Origin: an uncultured Oscillospiraceae bacterium
GTDB lineage: Bacteria > Bacillota > Clostridia > Oscillospirales > Oscillospiraceae
Length of the DNA: 64,000 nt
Reading direction: 5' to 3'
NCBI GenBank assembly: GCA_947626495.1
Contig: CANQSJ010000008.1
Coordinates: 1-64,000, forward strand
Position 1 is the stretch's first letter, and the number at the start of each line of letters is the position of its first letter. Shown here one piece after another: positions 1 to 9,604 of the stretch. The notes under the pieces were generated by a model, which saw nothing but the letters and a program-made list of their open reading frames with translations, ran no database searches and was not told the origin of the DNA. The position numbers and the translations under genes are program-made.

Positions 1-768
1 ATGGAGGGCGGCTCCATCGACCTGGCCTACATCGGCAAGGGCGCCCACCGGCTGTGCATCACCGGCAGCGCCATCATCTTCGCTCCCAGCTCCGTGCACA
101 CCAGTGACAAGCTGGTCTGCTCCGCCGACTCCGGCATCCAGACCGTGGAAGATCTGAAGGGCAAGACCGTGGGCTACACCGCCGGCTCCTCTTCCGAGAC
201 CACCATGGACGCCGCGCTGGCCGTCGCCGGTCTGACCCGTGACGACATCGAGCCGTACAACCTGGACGCCAACAACATCGTGCCCGCCATGGCCTCCGGC
301 TCCATCGACGTGGCTGTGACCTGGAACCCCTATTCCAGCATGTGCCTGGAGCAGAGCGAGGGCTCCTATGAGATCGAGTTCTCCGACGGCTCCACCAACA
401 TGTCCAGCTGGATCTGCCTGCCCTCCTACGCCGAGGAGAACCACGACACCCTGGTCCGCTTCAGCCGCGCGCTGTACAAGGCCATGGACTACGGCTCCAA
501 CCCCGACGTGGCCGATGAGGTGGCCGGCTGGTGCGCCGAGCAGACCGCGACCGATAAGGACATCCAGCTGGTCCAGTGGGGCGACGCCCATTGGTTCAAC
601 ATCGCGGACATAAAGGCTGCCCTGTCCGACGGCACCATGAAGACCTATTATGAGGGCGTGCAGAACGATATGCTCGCCGCCGGCACCATCACCGAGGAAG
701 AGGCCCATGACACCACCGAGTGGGTGCTCTACGACGTGATGCAGGAGGCCATTGATCAGGTGGGCTGA
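1..768 (+). CDS. ABC transporter substrate-binding protein, NMT1/taurine/nitrate type (5' truncated by window edge)
   Basis: ORF open from base 1; motifs ..VEDLKGKTVGYTAGSSSETTMDAAL..., ..GSIDVAVTWNPY...; ends TGA at 768. Confidence 0.8.
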   Translation: MEGGSIDLAYIGKGAHRLCITGSAIIFAPSSVHTSDKLVCSADSGIQTVEDLKGKTVGYTAGSSSETTMDAALAVAGLTRDDIEPYNLDANNIVPAMASGSIDVAVTWNPYSSMCLEQSEGSYEIEFSDGSTNMSSWICLPSYAEENHDTLVRFSRALYKAMDYGSNPDVADEVAGWCAEQTATDKDIQLVQWGDAHWFNIADIKAALSDGTMKTYYEGVQNDMLAAGTITEEEAHDTTEWVLYDVMQEAIDQVG

Positions 769-775
769 CGCCCTC

Positions 776-803
776 TTGACCCCGCGTCCAGTTATGTTAT
801 AAT
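776..803 (+). promoter_or_regulatory. Putative sigma70-type promoter TTGACC-N16-TATAAT
   Basis: -35 at 776-781, -10 at 798-803, 16-nt spacer, upstream of the DUF4838 gene. Confidence 0.5.
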
Positions 804-810
804 ACCTGCT

Positions 811-846
811 GGGACCCCGAGGACAGCTCCCCGGGGTCCTTTTTTG
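811..846 (+). terminator. Rho-independent terminator
   Basis: GGACCCCG...CGGGGTCC stem followed by TTTTTT. Confidence 0.75.
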
Positions 847-865
847 ACAGAAACGAGGTCCCGCC

Positions 866-2698
866 ATGTCCATCACCGTTACCCATGCCCCCGACGACAC
901 CCTCGCCTTCGCCGCGGCCGAGCTGCAGAGCTACCTGGGCCGGATGCTGCCCGCCGGGGCGGCCCCTGCCTTCGCCCTGGCGGTCCGCGCCCCCCAGGTG
1001 GGGGAGAACGACGCCTTTCGGGTGGACGTGTCCCCCGCCGGCGGCGTGATCGAGGGCAACTGTCCCCGGGCGGTCCTGCTGGGGGTATACGACCTGCTCC
1101 ACAGTCTGGGCTGCCGGTTTTGGGCCCCGGGCCGGGACAAGGAGCTGGTCCCCGCCATCGGCCTCGAGGATCTGTCCGCCCGCATCCGGCGGACCGCCTC
1201 CTACCGCCACCGGGGGGTGTGCATCGAGGGGGCGGACAGCCGGGAGAACATCCTCGCCTTCATCGACTGGCTGCCCAAGCTGGGGTTCAACAGCTTCTTC
1301 CTCCAGTTCAAAAACCCCTATCCCTTCCTCGCCCGCTGGCGCCGCCACGAGCACAACCCCCTCCTCCCCCCGGAGCCCATCACCGTGGCCGACGGGGCGG
1401 CGGTGATGGCCGAGGCCCAGGGAGAGATGGCCCGCCGGGGGCTGGCGCTGCATAAAGTCGGCCACGGCTGGACGGGCCAGGCGCTGGGCTACGAGGCCCT
1501 GGGCTGGTCGCCGGACGCCGCCCCCCTGGCGGAGGAGCTACGCCCTCTGGCGGCGGAGCTGGACGGCGTGCGGGGGCTCTATCACGGCGTGCCCGCCGAG
1601 ACGAATCTGTGTCTGTCCAACCCCCAGGCCCGGGAGCGGCTCATCTCCCTGGTGACGGACTACGCCCGGCAGGCGCCGGAGGTGGATTACCTCCACTTCT
1701 GGATGGCGGATTACTACAACAACGTGTGCGAGTGTCCCGCCTGTCGGCGGACCACTCTCTCCGACCAGTACGTGTCCCTTCTCAACGAGATCGACCGGCG
1801 GCTCACCGAGGCGGGGCTGGACACCAGGATCGTGTTTTTGCTGTACCAGGAGCTGCTGTGGCCGCCGGTGCGGGAGCGGCTGATCCATCCCGATCGGTTC
1901 GTGATGATGTTCGCCCCCATCAGCCGCACCTTCCAGCGTTCCTATGACCCGGACGCTGCGGGGACCATCCCCCCCTACCGGCGCAACCGGATCACCCTGC
2001 CCGGCTCGCTGGAGGAGAACCTGGCCTTTCTCCGCCGCTGGCAGGAGATCTTCGACGGGGACAGCTTCCTGTACGACTACCCCCTGGGCCGGGCCCACTA
2101 CGGGGACCTGGGCTACGTGCACATCGCCCGGATCATCCACCGGGATATCCGCCGGCTGCGGCGGCTGGGTCTGAACGGCTATGTCAGCTGCCAGGAGCTG
2201 CGGGCCGGCTCCCCCAACTTCCTGCCCAACTATGTGATGGGCCGGACGCTGCTGGACGCCGACGCGGACTTCGACGCCCTGACCCGGGAATATTTCTCCG
2301 CCGCCTACGGCCCCCGGGCCGACCGGGCCCGGGAGTTTCTGGAGGCGCTGTCCGCCTGCCAGTTATGTGATTATGTCAACGGGTCAGGCCCCCGGACCGA
2401 TCCCTCTGTCGCGGCGGCCGCCGACCGGGCGCAGGCGCTTTGTCAGACGTTTCTCAGTGAGAACGATCCCGCGCCGGACGGCTCCGGGGCGTGGGGCGCG
2501 CTCCTCCATCACGCCCGCTACGCCGCGCTGCTGGCCCGGGCCCTGGGGCTGCTGGCCCGGGGCCGGACCGAAGAGGCCAACGGCGCCTGGGGGGAGATGG
2601 CCGCGTTCATCCGCGCGGAAGAGATGGCCTACCAGCCCTGGCTGGACGTATACCGGGTCCAGGACGTCACCACCGTTTACACGGGCTTTCAGCCCTGA
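866..2698 (+). CDS. DUF4838-like protein (carbohydrate-active-enzyme-associated)
   Basis: 610 aa; N-term APDDTLAFAAAELQSYLGRML and DYLHFWMADYYNNVCECPAC.. typical of DUF4838 proteins. Confidence 0.7.
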   Translation: MSITVTHAPDDTLAFAAAELQSYLGRMLPAGAAPAFALAVRAPQVGENDAFRVDVSPAGGVIEGNCPRAVLLGVYDLLHSLGCRFWAPGRDKELVPAIGLEDLSARIRRTASYRHRGVCIEGADSRENILAFIDWLPKLGFNSFFLQFKNPYPFLARWRRHEHNPLLPPEPITVADGAAVMAEAQGEMARRGLALHKVGHGWTGQALGYEALGWSPDAAPLAEELRPLAAELDGVRGLYHGVPAETNLCLSNPQARERLISLVTDYARQAPEVDYLHFWMADYYNNVCECPACRRTTLSDQYVSLLNEIDRRLTEAGLDTRIVFLLYQELLWPPVRERLIHPDRFVMMFAPISRTFQRSYDPDAAGTIPPYRRNRITLPGSLEENLAFLRRWQEIFDGDSFLYDYPLGRAHYGDLGYVHIARIIHRDIRRLRRLGLNGYVSCQELRAGSPNFLPNYVMGRTLLDADADFDALTREYFSAAYGPRADRAREFLEALSACQLCDYVNGSGPRTDPSVAAAADRAQALCQTFLSENDPAPDGSGAWGALLHHARYAALLARALGLLARGRTEEANGAWGEMAAFIRAEEMAYQPWLDVYRVQDVTTVYTGFQP

Positions 2699-2714
2699 AC
2701 GGCGCCCATAACGC

Positions 2715-2752
2715 AAAAAGATCCGCTCTCCCTCGGGAGAGCGGATAATATT
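2715..2752 (-). terminator. Hairpin terminator between convergent genes; also copy 1 of a repeated terminator module
   Basis: - strand: ATCCGCTCTCCCGAGGGAGAGCGGAT then CTTTTT. Confidence 0.7.
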
Positions 2753-2795
2753 ATGTCAACTTCTTGCCCTGCCGCAGCGATCCTTCCCGCTGCCG

Positions 2796-4055
2796 TCAGA
2801 CCGCCGCCGCATCGTGATGCACCGCGTTGGCCAGCATCAGCTTCAGGCGGTTCTCCTGGTTGACCCGGCTGGCGCCCGCGTCGTAGTCGATGGCGACGAT
2901 GTTCGTATCCGGGCACAGCTCCTTCACCGGCTTCATCATGCCCTTGCCGCAGATGTGGTTGGGCAGACACCCGAAAGGCTGGGTGCAGATGATGTTCTTG
3001 CAGCCGGAGCGGGACAGCTCCAGCATCTCCGCCGTGAGCAGCCACCCCTCGCCCATCTTCACGGCCCGGCTGATGGCCTCGTCCGCCATGCCCACCACCT
3101 CGTCGAAGGGGGTAAAGCCGGCGAACACGCCGCTTTCGGCGAGGGCGCGGCTCACGTCGGCTCTCTTGCGGCACAGCAGCCGGTAGGCGCCCTCGTCGAA
3201 GAGGTGGCGCATCCGCCCGTAGCCGTAGAGCCTATAGTCCATCATCCCATTGTAGACGCAGAACAGGCAGAAGTCCAGAAATCCCGGCACCACCGGCTCC
3301 GCCCCCTCCCGGATCAGGAACCGCTCCAGGTCGTTGTTGCCGAAGGGGGAGTATTTCACGTAGATCTCCCCCACGATGCCCACCTTCACCTTGCCGGCGC
3401 GCTCCATGGGGATCTGCGCGAAGGAACGGACGATCTCGTGGTAATTCCGGCGGATGTGGCCGTAGCGGATGCGGCCGGAGCTGCCCAGCTCCTCTCCCAG
3501 GCGGTCCGTCCACTGTTCGGCCAGCCGTTCCGCCGCCCCGGCCTCCCGCTCATAGGGCCGGACCTGGTTCACCAGGCTCATGAGCAGATCCCCGTACAGC
3601 ACGGCGTAGAGCAGCCGGTGGAGCTTATGTACGCTCAGCTGAAAGCCGGGGTGCTTCTCGATGCCCGCCAAGCTCAGGGAGATGACGGGGATATAGTCCA
3701 TCCCCGCCTTGGCCAGCGCCTTGCGGATCAGGGAGATGTAGTTGGAGGCCCGGCAGCCGCCGCCGGTCTGGAACATGACCAGCGCCGTCTTGTGCAGGTC
3801 GTATTTGCCGCTGAGCAGCGCGTCCATGAACTGGCCGATCACCAGGATCGCGGGGTAACAGATGTCGTTGTGGGCGTACTTCAGGCCCGTTTCAATGACC
3901 CGGGGGCCGCTGGACTCCAGCAGCTCAAAATGATAGCCGTAGGTCTCCAGGATCCGGATCATCAGCTTGAAATGCCGGGGGAGCATATTGGGGACCAGGA
4001 TGGTGTGATCCCGGATCATATCTTTTGTAAAGGGGACGAAGCTCTTATCCTGCAT
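2796..4055 (-). CDS. Acyl-CoA dehydratase activase-related / 2-hydroxyglutaryl-CoA dehydratase-like subunit
   Basis: 419 aa; CYPAILVIGQFMDAL, QTGGGCRASNYI, CTQPFGCLPNHICGKGMM motifs. Confidence 0.75.
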   Translation of the reverse strand: MQDKSFVPFTKDMIRDHTILVPNMLPRHFKLMIRILETYGYHFELLESSGPRVIETGLKYAHNDICYPAILVIGQFMDALLSGKYDLHKTALVMFQTGGGCRASNYISLIRKALAKAGMDYIPVISLSLAGIEKHPGFQLSVHKLHRLLYAVLYGDLLMSLVNQVRPYEREAGAAERLAEQWTDRLGEELGSSGRIRYGHIRRNYHEIVRSFAQIPMERAGKVKVGIVGEIYVKYSPFGNNDLERFLIREGAEPVVPGFLDFCLFCVYNGMMDYRLYGYGRMRHLFDEGAYRLLCRKRADVSRALAESGVFAGFTPFDEVVGMADEAISRAVKMGEGWLLTAEMLELSRSGCKNIICTQPFGCLPNHICGKGMMKPVKELCPDTNIVAIDYDAGASRVNQENRLKLMLANAVHHDAAAV

Positions 4056-6984
4056 GGCTGTGTTCTCTCTCCTCCAGCGCGCCCAACAGACTGCGCAGCC
4101 GAATGCGCACCGCGCCCAGGTTGGTGATCTCGTCGATCTTGATCTGTGTGTAATACTTGCCGCTGCGTTCCAGAATGGCGCGCACCTCGTCGGCGGTGAT
4201 GGCGTCCACGCCGCAGCCGAAGGAGACCAGCTGCACCAGCTCCACGTCCGGATTGGCCGCGGCGAAGGCTGCCGCCCGGTACAGCCGTGCGTGGAAGGTC
4301 CACTGGTCCAGCACCTTCACATACTGCACCGGCGCCAGGTGGCACACGCTGTCCTCGCTGACCACCACGAAGCCCAGACTGGTGGCCAGCTTGTCGATGC
4401 CGTGGCCCACCTCCGGGTCGACGTGATAGGGCCGGCCGGCCAGGACCATGATCCGTCTGCCGTGGGCCCGGGCCCAGGCCAGGGCCGCCTCCCCCTCCCG
4501 GCGGAGGTCCTCCTTATAGGCCCGGTAGGCGGCGAAGCCCGCTGCCACGGCCTTTTTCAGCTCTCCCTTGCGGATCGTGCCGTCCAGCTGACGCAGGCAG
4601 GGCCAGAGGGTATTCGTCAGCTCCCGCTCGCTGTCCACGCTCAGATAGGGATGGAGAAAGCGCACCGATCTCAGCTGGTCCATGTTCCCCTCCAGCAGCG
4701 CCCCGTAATAGGCCACCACCGGGCAGTTATAGTGGTTGCTGGCGGCGCCCTCGTCCACGTTGTAGGTCAGGCTGGGATAGAAGATCGTGTCCAGTCCCGC
4801 CTCCATCAGCTCCACCATGTGGCCGTGCATCAGCTTGGCCGGATAACAGGCGGTGTCCGAGGGGATGGTGAACTGGCCCTTTTCGTATGTAGCGCGGTTG
4901 GACTGGCCGGAGAAGTGCACCTCGAAGCCCAGGGCGGTGAACAGCGTATGCCACAGCGTCGCCTGCTCATAGATCACCAGGGCCATGGGGATGCCGATCT
5001 TTCCCCGGGGGCCGGGGACGGGTCCGAGCGCGCTCAGCCTCTCCCGCTTCCAGGCGTGCAGATCGGGCAGCTCCTCCGCCGGCTCCTTCAGCCCCAGGGC
5101 TTTCTGGCACTGGTTGCCGGAGATGAACCGCTCCCCGTCGGAGAACCGGTTCACCGTCAGATGGCAGTGGTTGGCGCAGCCGCGACACACCGTGGAGGCG
5201 GACTCATGGGTGAAGGCGCGCAGCTGCTCCGGGGAGAGGATCGTGCTCTGCCGGCAGCGCATGACGTGCAGCGCCGCGCCGTAGGCGCCCATGAGCCCCG
5301 CGATGGCGGGGCGCACCACGTTCGCGCCCAGCTCCTGCTCGAAGGCGCGCAGCACCGCGTCGTTGTGGAAGGTGCCCCCCTGGACCACGATGTGCTCCCC
5401 CAGTTCCCTGGGGCTAACCGCCCGGATGACCTTGTACAGCGCGTTTTTCACCACGCTCACCGAGAGCCCCGCCGAGATGTCCTCCACGGTGGCGCCGTTT
5501 TTTTGCGCCTGCTTCACCGAGGAGTTCATGAACACCGTGCACCGGGAGCCCAGATTGACCGGCGCCTTGGCAAAGATGCCCAGCCGGGCAAATTGCTCCA
5601 CGCTGTACCCCATGGCCTTGGCGAAGGTCTCGATGAAGGAGCCGCAGCCGGAGGAGCAGGCCTCGTTGAGCATGATGGAGTCGATGGCTCCGTTGCGGAT
5701 GCGGAAGCACTTGATGTCCTGGCCGCCGATGTCCAGGATGAAGTCCACGTCCGGCTGAAAGTACTTCGCCGCTGTATAGTGGGCGATGGTCTCCACCACC
5801 CCCTCGTCGATGTGGAAGGCGTGGCGGATCAGATCCTCGCCGTAGCCGGTCACGGAGCTGCCGCAGATGACGATCCGGTCCCCGGCGAGGCGGTAGATCT
5901 CCTCCAGCTGCTCCCGCACCAGGGAGACAGGGTCGCCCCGGTTGGAGCTGTAATAGGAATAGAGGATGGACCGGTCCTCGCCCAGCAACACCAGCTTGGT
6001 GGTGGTGCTGCCGCAGTCGATGCCCAGCCACGCCCTGCCGGAATAGGCGCCGATGTCCCCGTGGGGGACGGTGGCCCTCTCATGGCGGGCGGAAAACGCC
6101 CGGTACTCCGCCTCGTCCGCGAACAGGGGCGGCAGCCGGTCCGTGCGCGCCGCCTCATGGCGGGCGCTGTCCCCGATTCTGGCGATCAGTTCGTCGAAGG
6201 TGATGGGCTCGCGGTTCTCCGCGTTCATGGCCGCGCCCATGGCCACGGCGTACAGGGCATACTCCGGGAAGGACGCCGTCTCCTCCGTCAGCTTCAAGGT
6301 CTCATAAAAGCGCTTTTGCAGCCCCTTGCAGTAGTACAGCGGCCCGCCCAGGAACATGACCTTTCCCTCCAGCCGCCGGCCCTGGACCAGACCGGTGATC
6401 GTCTGGTTCACCACCGCCTGATAGATGCTGGCGGCGATGTCGGGGAGCTTGGCGCCCTGGTTGAGCAGGGGCTGGATGTCGGATTTGGCAAAGACGCCGC
6501 ACCGGGAGGCGATGGGGTAGATCCGCTGGGCGGAGAGGCTGGCCGCGTCCATCTCGTCCACGGTCATATTCAGCAGCACGGCCATCTGGTCGATGAACGC
6601 GCCTGTGCCGCCGGCGCAGGAGCCGTTCATCCGCTCGTCCACGCCGCCGGTGAAAAAGATGACCTTGGCGTCCTCGCCGCCCAGTTCGATGACCACGCCG
6701 GTGTCCGGCGCCAGCCGCTTGACCAGCTCGCCGGTGGCGTAAACCTCCTGGACGAAGGGCAGCCCCGCCGCCTCCGCCAGGCCCAGTCCCGCCGAGCCGG
6801 ATATGGTGACGGCAATCGCGCCCTCCGGCCGCGGCTCCATCTCCTCCAGCATCTCCAGCGTCGTCTGCCGGACTTTGGACAGGTGCCGCCTGTATTTCCG
6901 GTACAGCACCCGGTCCCCCTCCATCAGCACCACCTTGGTCGTGGTGGAGCCGATGTCGATCCCCAATGTCAGCTTATCCCCCAT
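4045..6984 (-). CDS. Acyl-CoA dehydratase activase (tandem BadF/BadG/BcrA/BcrD ATPase domains + DUF2229)
   Basis: 979 aa; two ASKHA P-loops GIDIGSTTTKVVL and GIDCGSTTTKLVL; Cys motifs NGSCAGGTGAFIDQM, NEACSSGCGSFIETF. Confidence 0.85.
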   Translation of the reverse strand: MGDKLTLGIDIGSTTTKVVLMEGDRVLYRKYRRHLSKVRQTTLEMLEEMEPRPEGAIAVTISGSAGLGLAEAAGLPFVQEVYATGELVKRLAPDTGVVIELGGEDAKVIFFTGGVDERMNGSCAGGTGAFIDQMAVLLNMTVDEMDAASLSAQRIYPIASRCGVFAKSDIQPLLNQGAKLPDIAASIYQAVVNQTITGLVQGRRLEGKVMFLGGPLYYCKGLQKRFYETLKLTEETASFPEYALYAVAMGAAMNAENREPITFDELIARIGDSARHEAARTDRLPPLFADEAEYRAFSARHERATVPHGDIGAYSGRAWLGIDCGSTTTKLVLLGEDRSILYSYYSSNRGDPVSLVREQLEEIYRLAGDRIVICGSSVTGYGEDLIRHAFHIDEGVVETIAHYTAAKYFQPDVDFILDIGGQDIKCFRIRNGAIDSIMLNEACSSGCGSFIETFAKAMGYSVEQFARLGIFAKAPVNLGSRCTVFMNSSVKQAQKNGATVEDISAGLSVSVVKNALYKVIRAVSPRELGEHIVVQGGTFHNDAVLRAFEQELGANVVRPAIAGLMGAYGAALHVMRCRQSTILSPEQLRAFTHESASTVCRGCANHCHLTVNRFSDGERFISGNQCQKALGLKEPAEELPDLHAWKRERLSALGPVPGPRGKIGIPMALVIYEQATLWHTLFTALGFEVHFSGQSNRATYEKGQFTIPSDTACYPAKLMHGHMVELMEAGLDTIFYPSLTYNVDEGAASNHYNCPVVAYYGALLEGNMDQLRSVRFLHPYLSVDSERELTNTLWPCLRQLDGTIRKGELKKAVAAGFAAYRAYKEDLRREGEAALAWARAHGRRIMVLAGRPYHVDPEVGHGIDKLATSLGFVVVSEDSVCHLAPVQYVKVLDQWTFHARLYRAAAFAAANPDVELVQLVSFGCGVDAITADEVRAILERSGKYYTQIKIDEITNLGAVRIRLRSLLGALEEREHSHAG

Positions 6985-7025
6985 CTGTTACTTGCCCCTG
7001 TCGCCAAAAAAACTGTGGTTTCCCC

Positions 7026-7053
7026 ATTGTATCATGTTGGGCGAAACAGTCAA
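7026..7053 (-). promoter_or_regulatory. Putative promoter TTGACT-N16-TACAAT for the activase operon
   Basis: - strand -35 (7053-7048) and -10 (7031-7026) upstream of the ATG at 6984. Confidence 0.5.
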
Positions 7054-7130
7054 TGAGGAGTTTTTTCTTTTTTTCCGCCCTGTGCCATATCCGGCATGTC
7101 CTTCCGGGAAAATTCCCGTCCGTGTCCCCC

Positions 7131-8942
7131 TCAGCCGTTCAGGATGGTCATGAACTCCTCGCCGGTGATGGTCTCGTGCCGGTAGAGATATTCCGCCAGC
7201 TGGTCCAGCTTGTCCCGGTTCTCGGTGAGTATCCGGGCGGCCTTGTCGTGCTGCTTTTTCACGATGGCCACCACCTGCCCGTCGATCTGGGCGGAGGTCT
7301 GCTCGGAGCAGGCCAGGGACGCATCCCCGCCCAGGTACTGGTTGGCGACGGTCTCCAGGGCCACCATGTCGAAGTCGGGGCTCATGCCGTAGCGGGTGAT
7401 CATGGCCCGGGCCAGCTTGGTGGCCTGCTCGATGTCGTTGGAAGCGCCGGTGGTGTAGTCGCCGAAGACGATCTCCTCTGCGGCCCGGCCGCCGGTGAGG
7501 GTGGCAATCTTGTTTTCGATCTCCGCCCGGGTCATGAGATACTTGTCCCCCTCCTCCACCTGCATGGTGTAGCCCAGGGCCCCGGAGGTCCGGGGGATGA
7601 TAGTGATCTTCTGCACGGGGGCGGAATTGGTCTGCTTCGCCGCCACCAGGGCGTGGCCGATCTCATGGTAGGCCACCACTCGCTTTTCCTTGTCCGTGAG
7701 GATGGCGTTTTTCTTCTGGTATCCGGCGATGACCACCTCGATGCTCTCCTCCAGGTCCGCCTGGGTCACGAACCGCCGCCCGTCCCGGACGGCCCGGAGG
7801 GCCGCCTCGTTCACGATGTTGGCAAGCTCCGCGCCGGACGCGCCGGAGGCCATGCGGGCCACCTTTTCGTAGTCCACATCCTCCGCCACCTTCACCTTCT
7901 TGGCATGGACCTTCAATATGGCCTCCCGGCCCTTGAGGTCCGGAAGCTCCACCGGCACCCGCCGGTCGAAGCGGCCAGGCCGGGTCAGCGCCGGGTCCAG
8001 GGACTCCGGCCGGTTGGTGGCTGCCAGGATGATGACGCCGTTGTTGGCCTCAAAGCCGTCCATCTCCGTGAGCAGCTGATTGAGGGTCTGCTCCCGCTCG
8101 TCGTTGCCGCCCATGGCCCCGGCGGTCCGCTTTTGGCCGATGGCGTCGATCTCGTCGATGAACACGATGCAGGGGGCCTTTTCCTTGGCCTGCTTAAACA
8201 GGTCCCGCACCTTGGACGCGCCCATACCCACAAACATCTCCACGAACTCCGAGCCGGACATGGAGAAGAAGGGCACGTTGGACTCGCCGGCCACGGCCTT
8301 GGCCAGCATGGTCTTGCCGGTGCCCGGAGGGCCCACCAGCAGCAGGCCCTTGGGCATGGACGCGCCGATCTCCTTATACTTGTCCGGGTTTTGCAGGTAG
8401 TCCACGATCTCCTGCAGGTTCTCCTCGGCCTCGTCCACGCCCTCCACATCGGAGAAGCGGATGCCGTCGGAGCTCTTCACATAGACCTTGGCGTTGGACT
8501 TGCCCATGTTGAACATCATGGAGTTGCCCCCGGCCCGGTCCATGAGCTTCTTGCTCATGAACTGGCCGATGCCGATGAACACGGCGATGGGCAGCACCCA
8601 GGAGAGGAGGAAGGACAGCAGCGGCGACGCCTGCTCCACGATCTCGCTGGAGAAGGTGACGCCCGCGGCGTGCAGCCGCTCCACCAGGCCCGGGTCCTCG
8701 ATGGGGCCGGTCTTGTAGATCTGGGTCATGTCCTTGTCGGTGAAGAGGATCTGGTTGGATTCCAGCTCCACCTCGCCCAGCTCGCCGTTCTCCGTCATGG
8801 TCATGAAGGTGCCGTAGTCCACCTCTTTGATCTGCCGACGGGCCATCCAGGGCAGGATGAGCAGGTTGAAAAGCAGCAGCGCCGCCAGCACGATGCCGTA
8901 ATAGAATATCAGCGGTTTTTTCGGTTTTTTTACTTCGTTCAT
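7131..8942 (-). CDS. ftsH: ATP-dependent zinc metalloprotease FtsH
   Basis: [20 protein letters not shown] region [27 protein letters not shown] zinc motif; start taken at [13 protein letters not shown] (8942), not the 9110 ORF start. Confidence 0.95.
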   Translation of the reverse strand: MNEVKKPKKPLIFYYGIVLAALLLFNLLILPWMARRQIKEVDYGTFMTMTENGELGEVELESNQILFTDKDMTQIYKTGPIEDPGLVERLHAAGVTFSSEIVEQASPLLSFLLSWVLPIAVFIGIGQFMSKKLMDRAGGNSMMFNMGKSNAKVYVKSSDGIRFSDVEGVDEAEENLQEIVDYLQNPDKYKEIGASMPKGLLLVGPPGTGKTMLAKAVAGESNVPFFSMSGSEFVEMFVGMGASKVRDLFKQAKEKAPCIVFIDEIDAIGQKRTAGAMGGNDEREQTLNQLLTEMDGFEANNGVIILAATNRPESLDPALTRPGRFDRRVPVELPDLKGREAILKVHAKKVKVAEDVDYEKVARMASGASGAELANIVNEAALRAVRDGRRFVTQADLEESIEVVIAGYQKKNAILTDKEKRVVAYHEIGHALVAAKQTNSAPVQKITIIPRTSGALGYTMQVEEGDKYLMTRAEIENKIATLTGGRAAEEIVFGDYTTGASNDIEQATKLARAMITRYGMSPDFDMVALETVANQYLGGDASLACSEQTSAQIDGQVVAIVKKQHDKAARILTENRDKLDQLAEYLYRHETITGEEFMTILNG

Positions 8943-8959
8943 GGTTTTCTTTCTCCCCT

Positions 8960-9403
8960 TTATTGTTGGTCCCGCGCCGGGCTCACTTCCTCCAGCGCAG
9001 CCTTGATCTTCCTGGAGATGCGGATGAATTCCTGTATGTCCTCCGATCCCACCCGCTCCAGCAGCAGCTCCGTCCGGTCCAGCATCTGGTCCTTGGTCTT
9101 CTGGGACCACGCCCGGCCCGGCCCGGTGAGCTTCACCACCGTCTTCCGGGCGTCCGTGGCCGCGGCCTGACGCTGGATGAAACCGTTTTTCTCCAGCTTG
9201 TTCAGGATCACGGCGATGCGCGCCGTGCTCACGTTCATCCGCCGGGCGATGTCGCCCGCGTACACCACGCCGTCGGCGTGGTCCAGCAGCCCCAGCAAAA
9301 GGCCTGTCCCCTTGTGCAGCTCGTCCATCTTGGCGAACAGGTCCCTGGGCGCGCAGGCGCCGATCTGCTCCAGGATCGCCGCGGCTTCCTCCCGCCTGGT
9401 CAT
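8960..9403 (-). CDS. MarR-family transcriptional regulator
   Basis: 147 aa wHTH: VYAGDIARRMNVSTARIAVILNKLEKNGFIQRQAAATDARKTVVKLT. Confidence 0.8.
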   Translation of the reverse strand: MTRREEAAAILEQIGACAPRDLFAKMDELHKGTGLLLGLLDHADGVVYAGDIARRMNVSTARIAVILNKLEKNGFIQRQAAATDARKTVVKLTGPGRAWSQKTKDQMLDRTELLLERVGSEDIQEFIRISRKIKAALEEVSPARDQQ

Positions 9404-9445
9404 CTCATGTCTCCCCTTCTCTCCGCCGTGTGCGCGACGGTATTC

Positions 9446-9458
9446 CTAACGCCGTTAG
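9446..9458. promoter_or_regulatory. Palindrome CTAACGCCGTTAG upstream of marR (candidate operator)
   Basis: Perfect 6-bp arms around a single central base, 43 bp upstream of the MarR start. Confidence 0.4.
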
Positions 9459-9547
9459 CATATTAGCGCATCCCCCGCCGTTCGTCAAGATGCCGCCCCG
9501 TTAGTTTACAAATGATTCATATCTGCGCCCGGCCCGTCTTATTTCCC

Positions 9548-9576
9548 TTGCAGACAAGAGAAAAAGGGGCTATGAT
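9548..9576 (+). promoter_or_regulatory. Putative promoter TTGCAG-N17-TATGAT
   Basis: -35 at 9548-9553, -10 at 9571-9576, 17-nt spacer. Confidence 0.55.
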
Positions 9577-9604
9577 AGAACCATCCGGATGGGAGGGTTG
9601 CGCT

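Noticed and set aside
4054-7056. 1000-aa + strand ORF opposite the activase gene
   Set aside because: Antisense artefact of GC-rich third positions; the - strand frame contains unmistakable ASKHA motifs.
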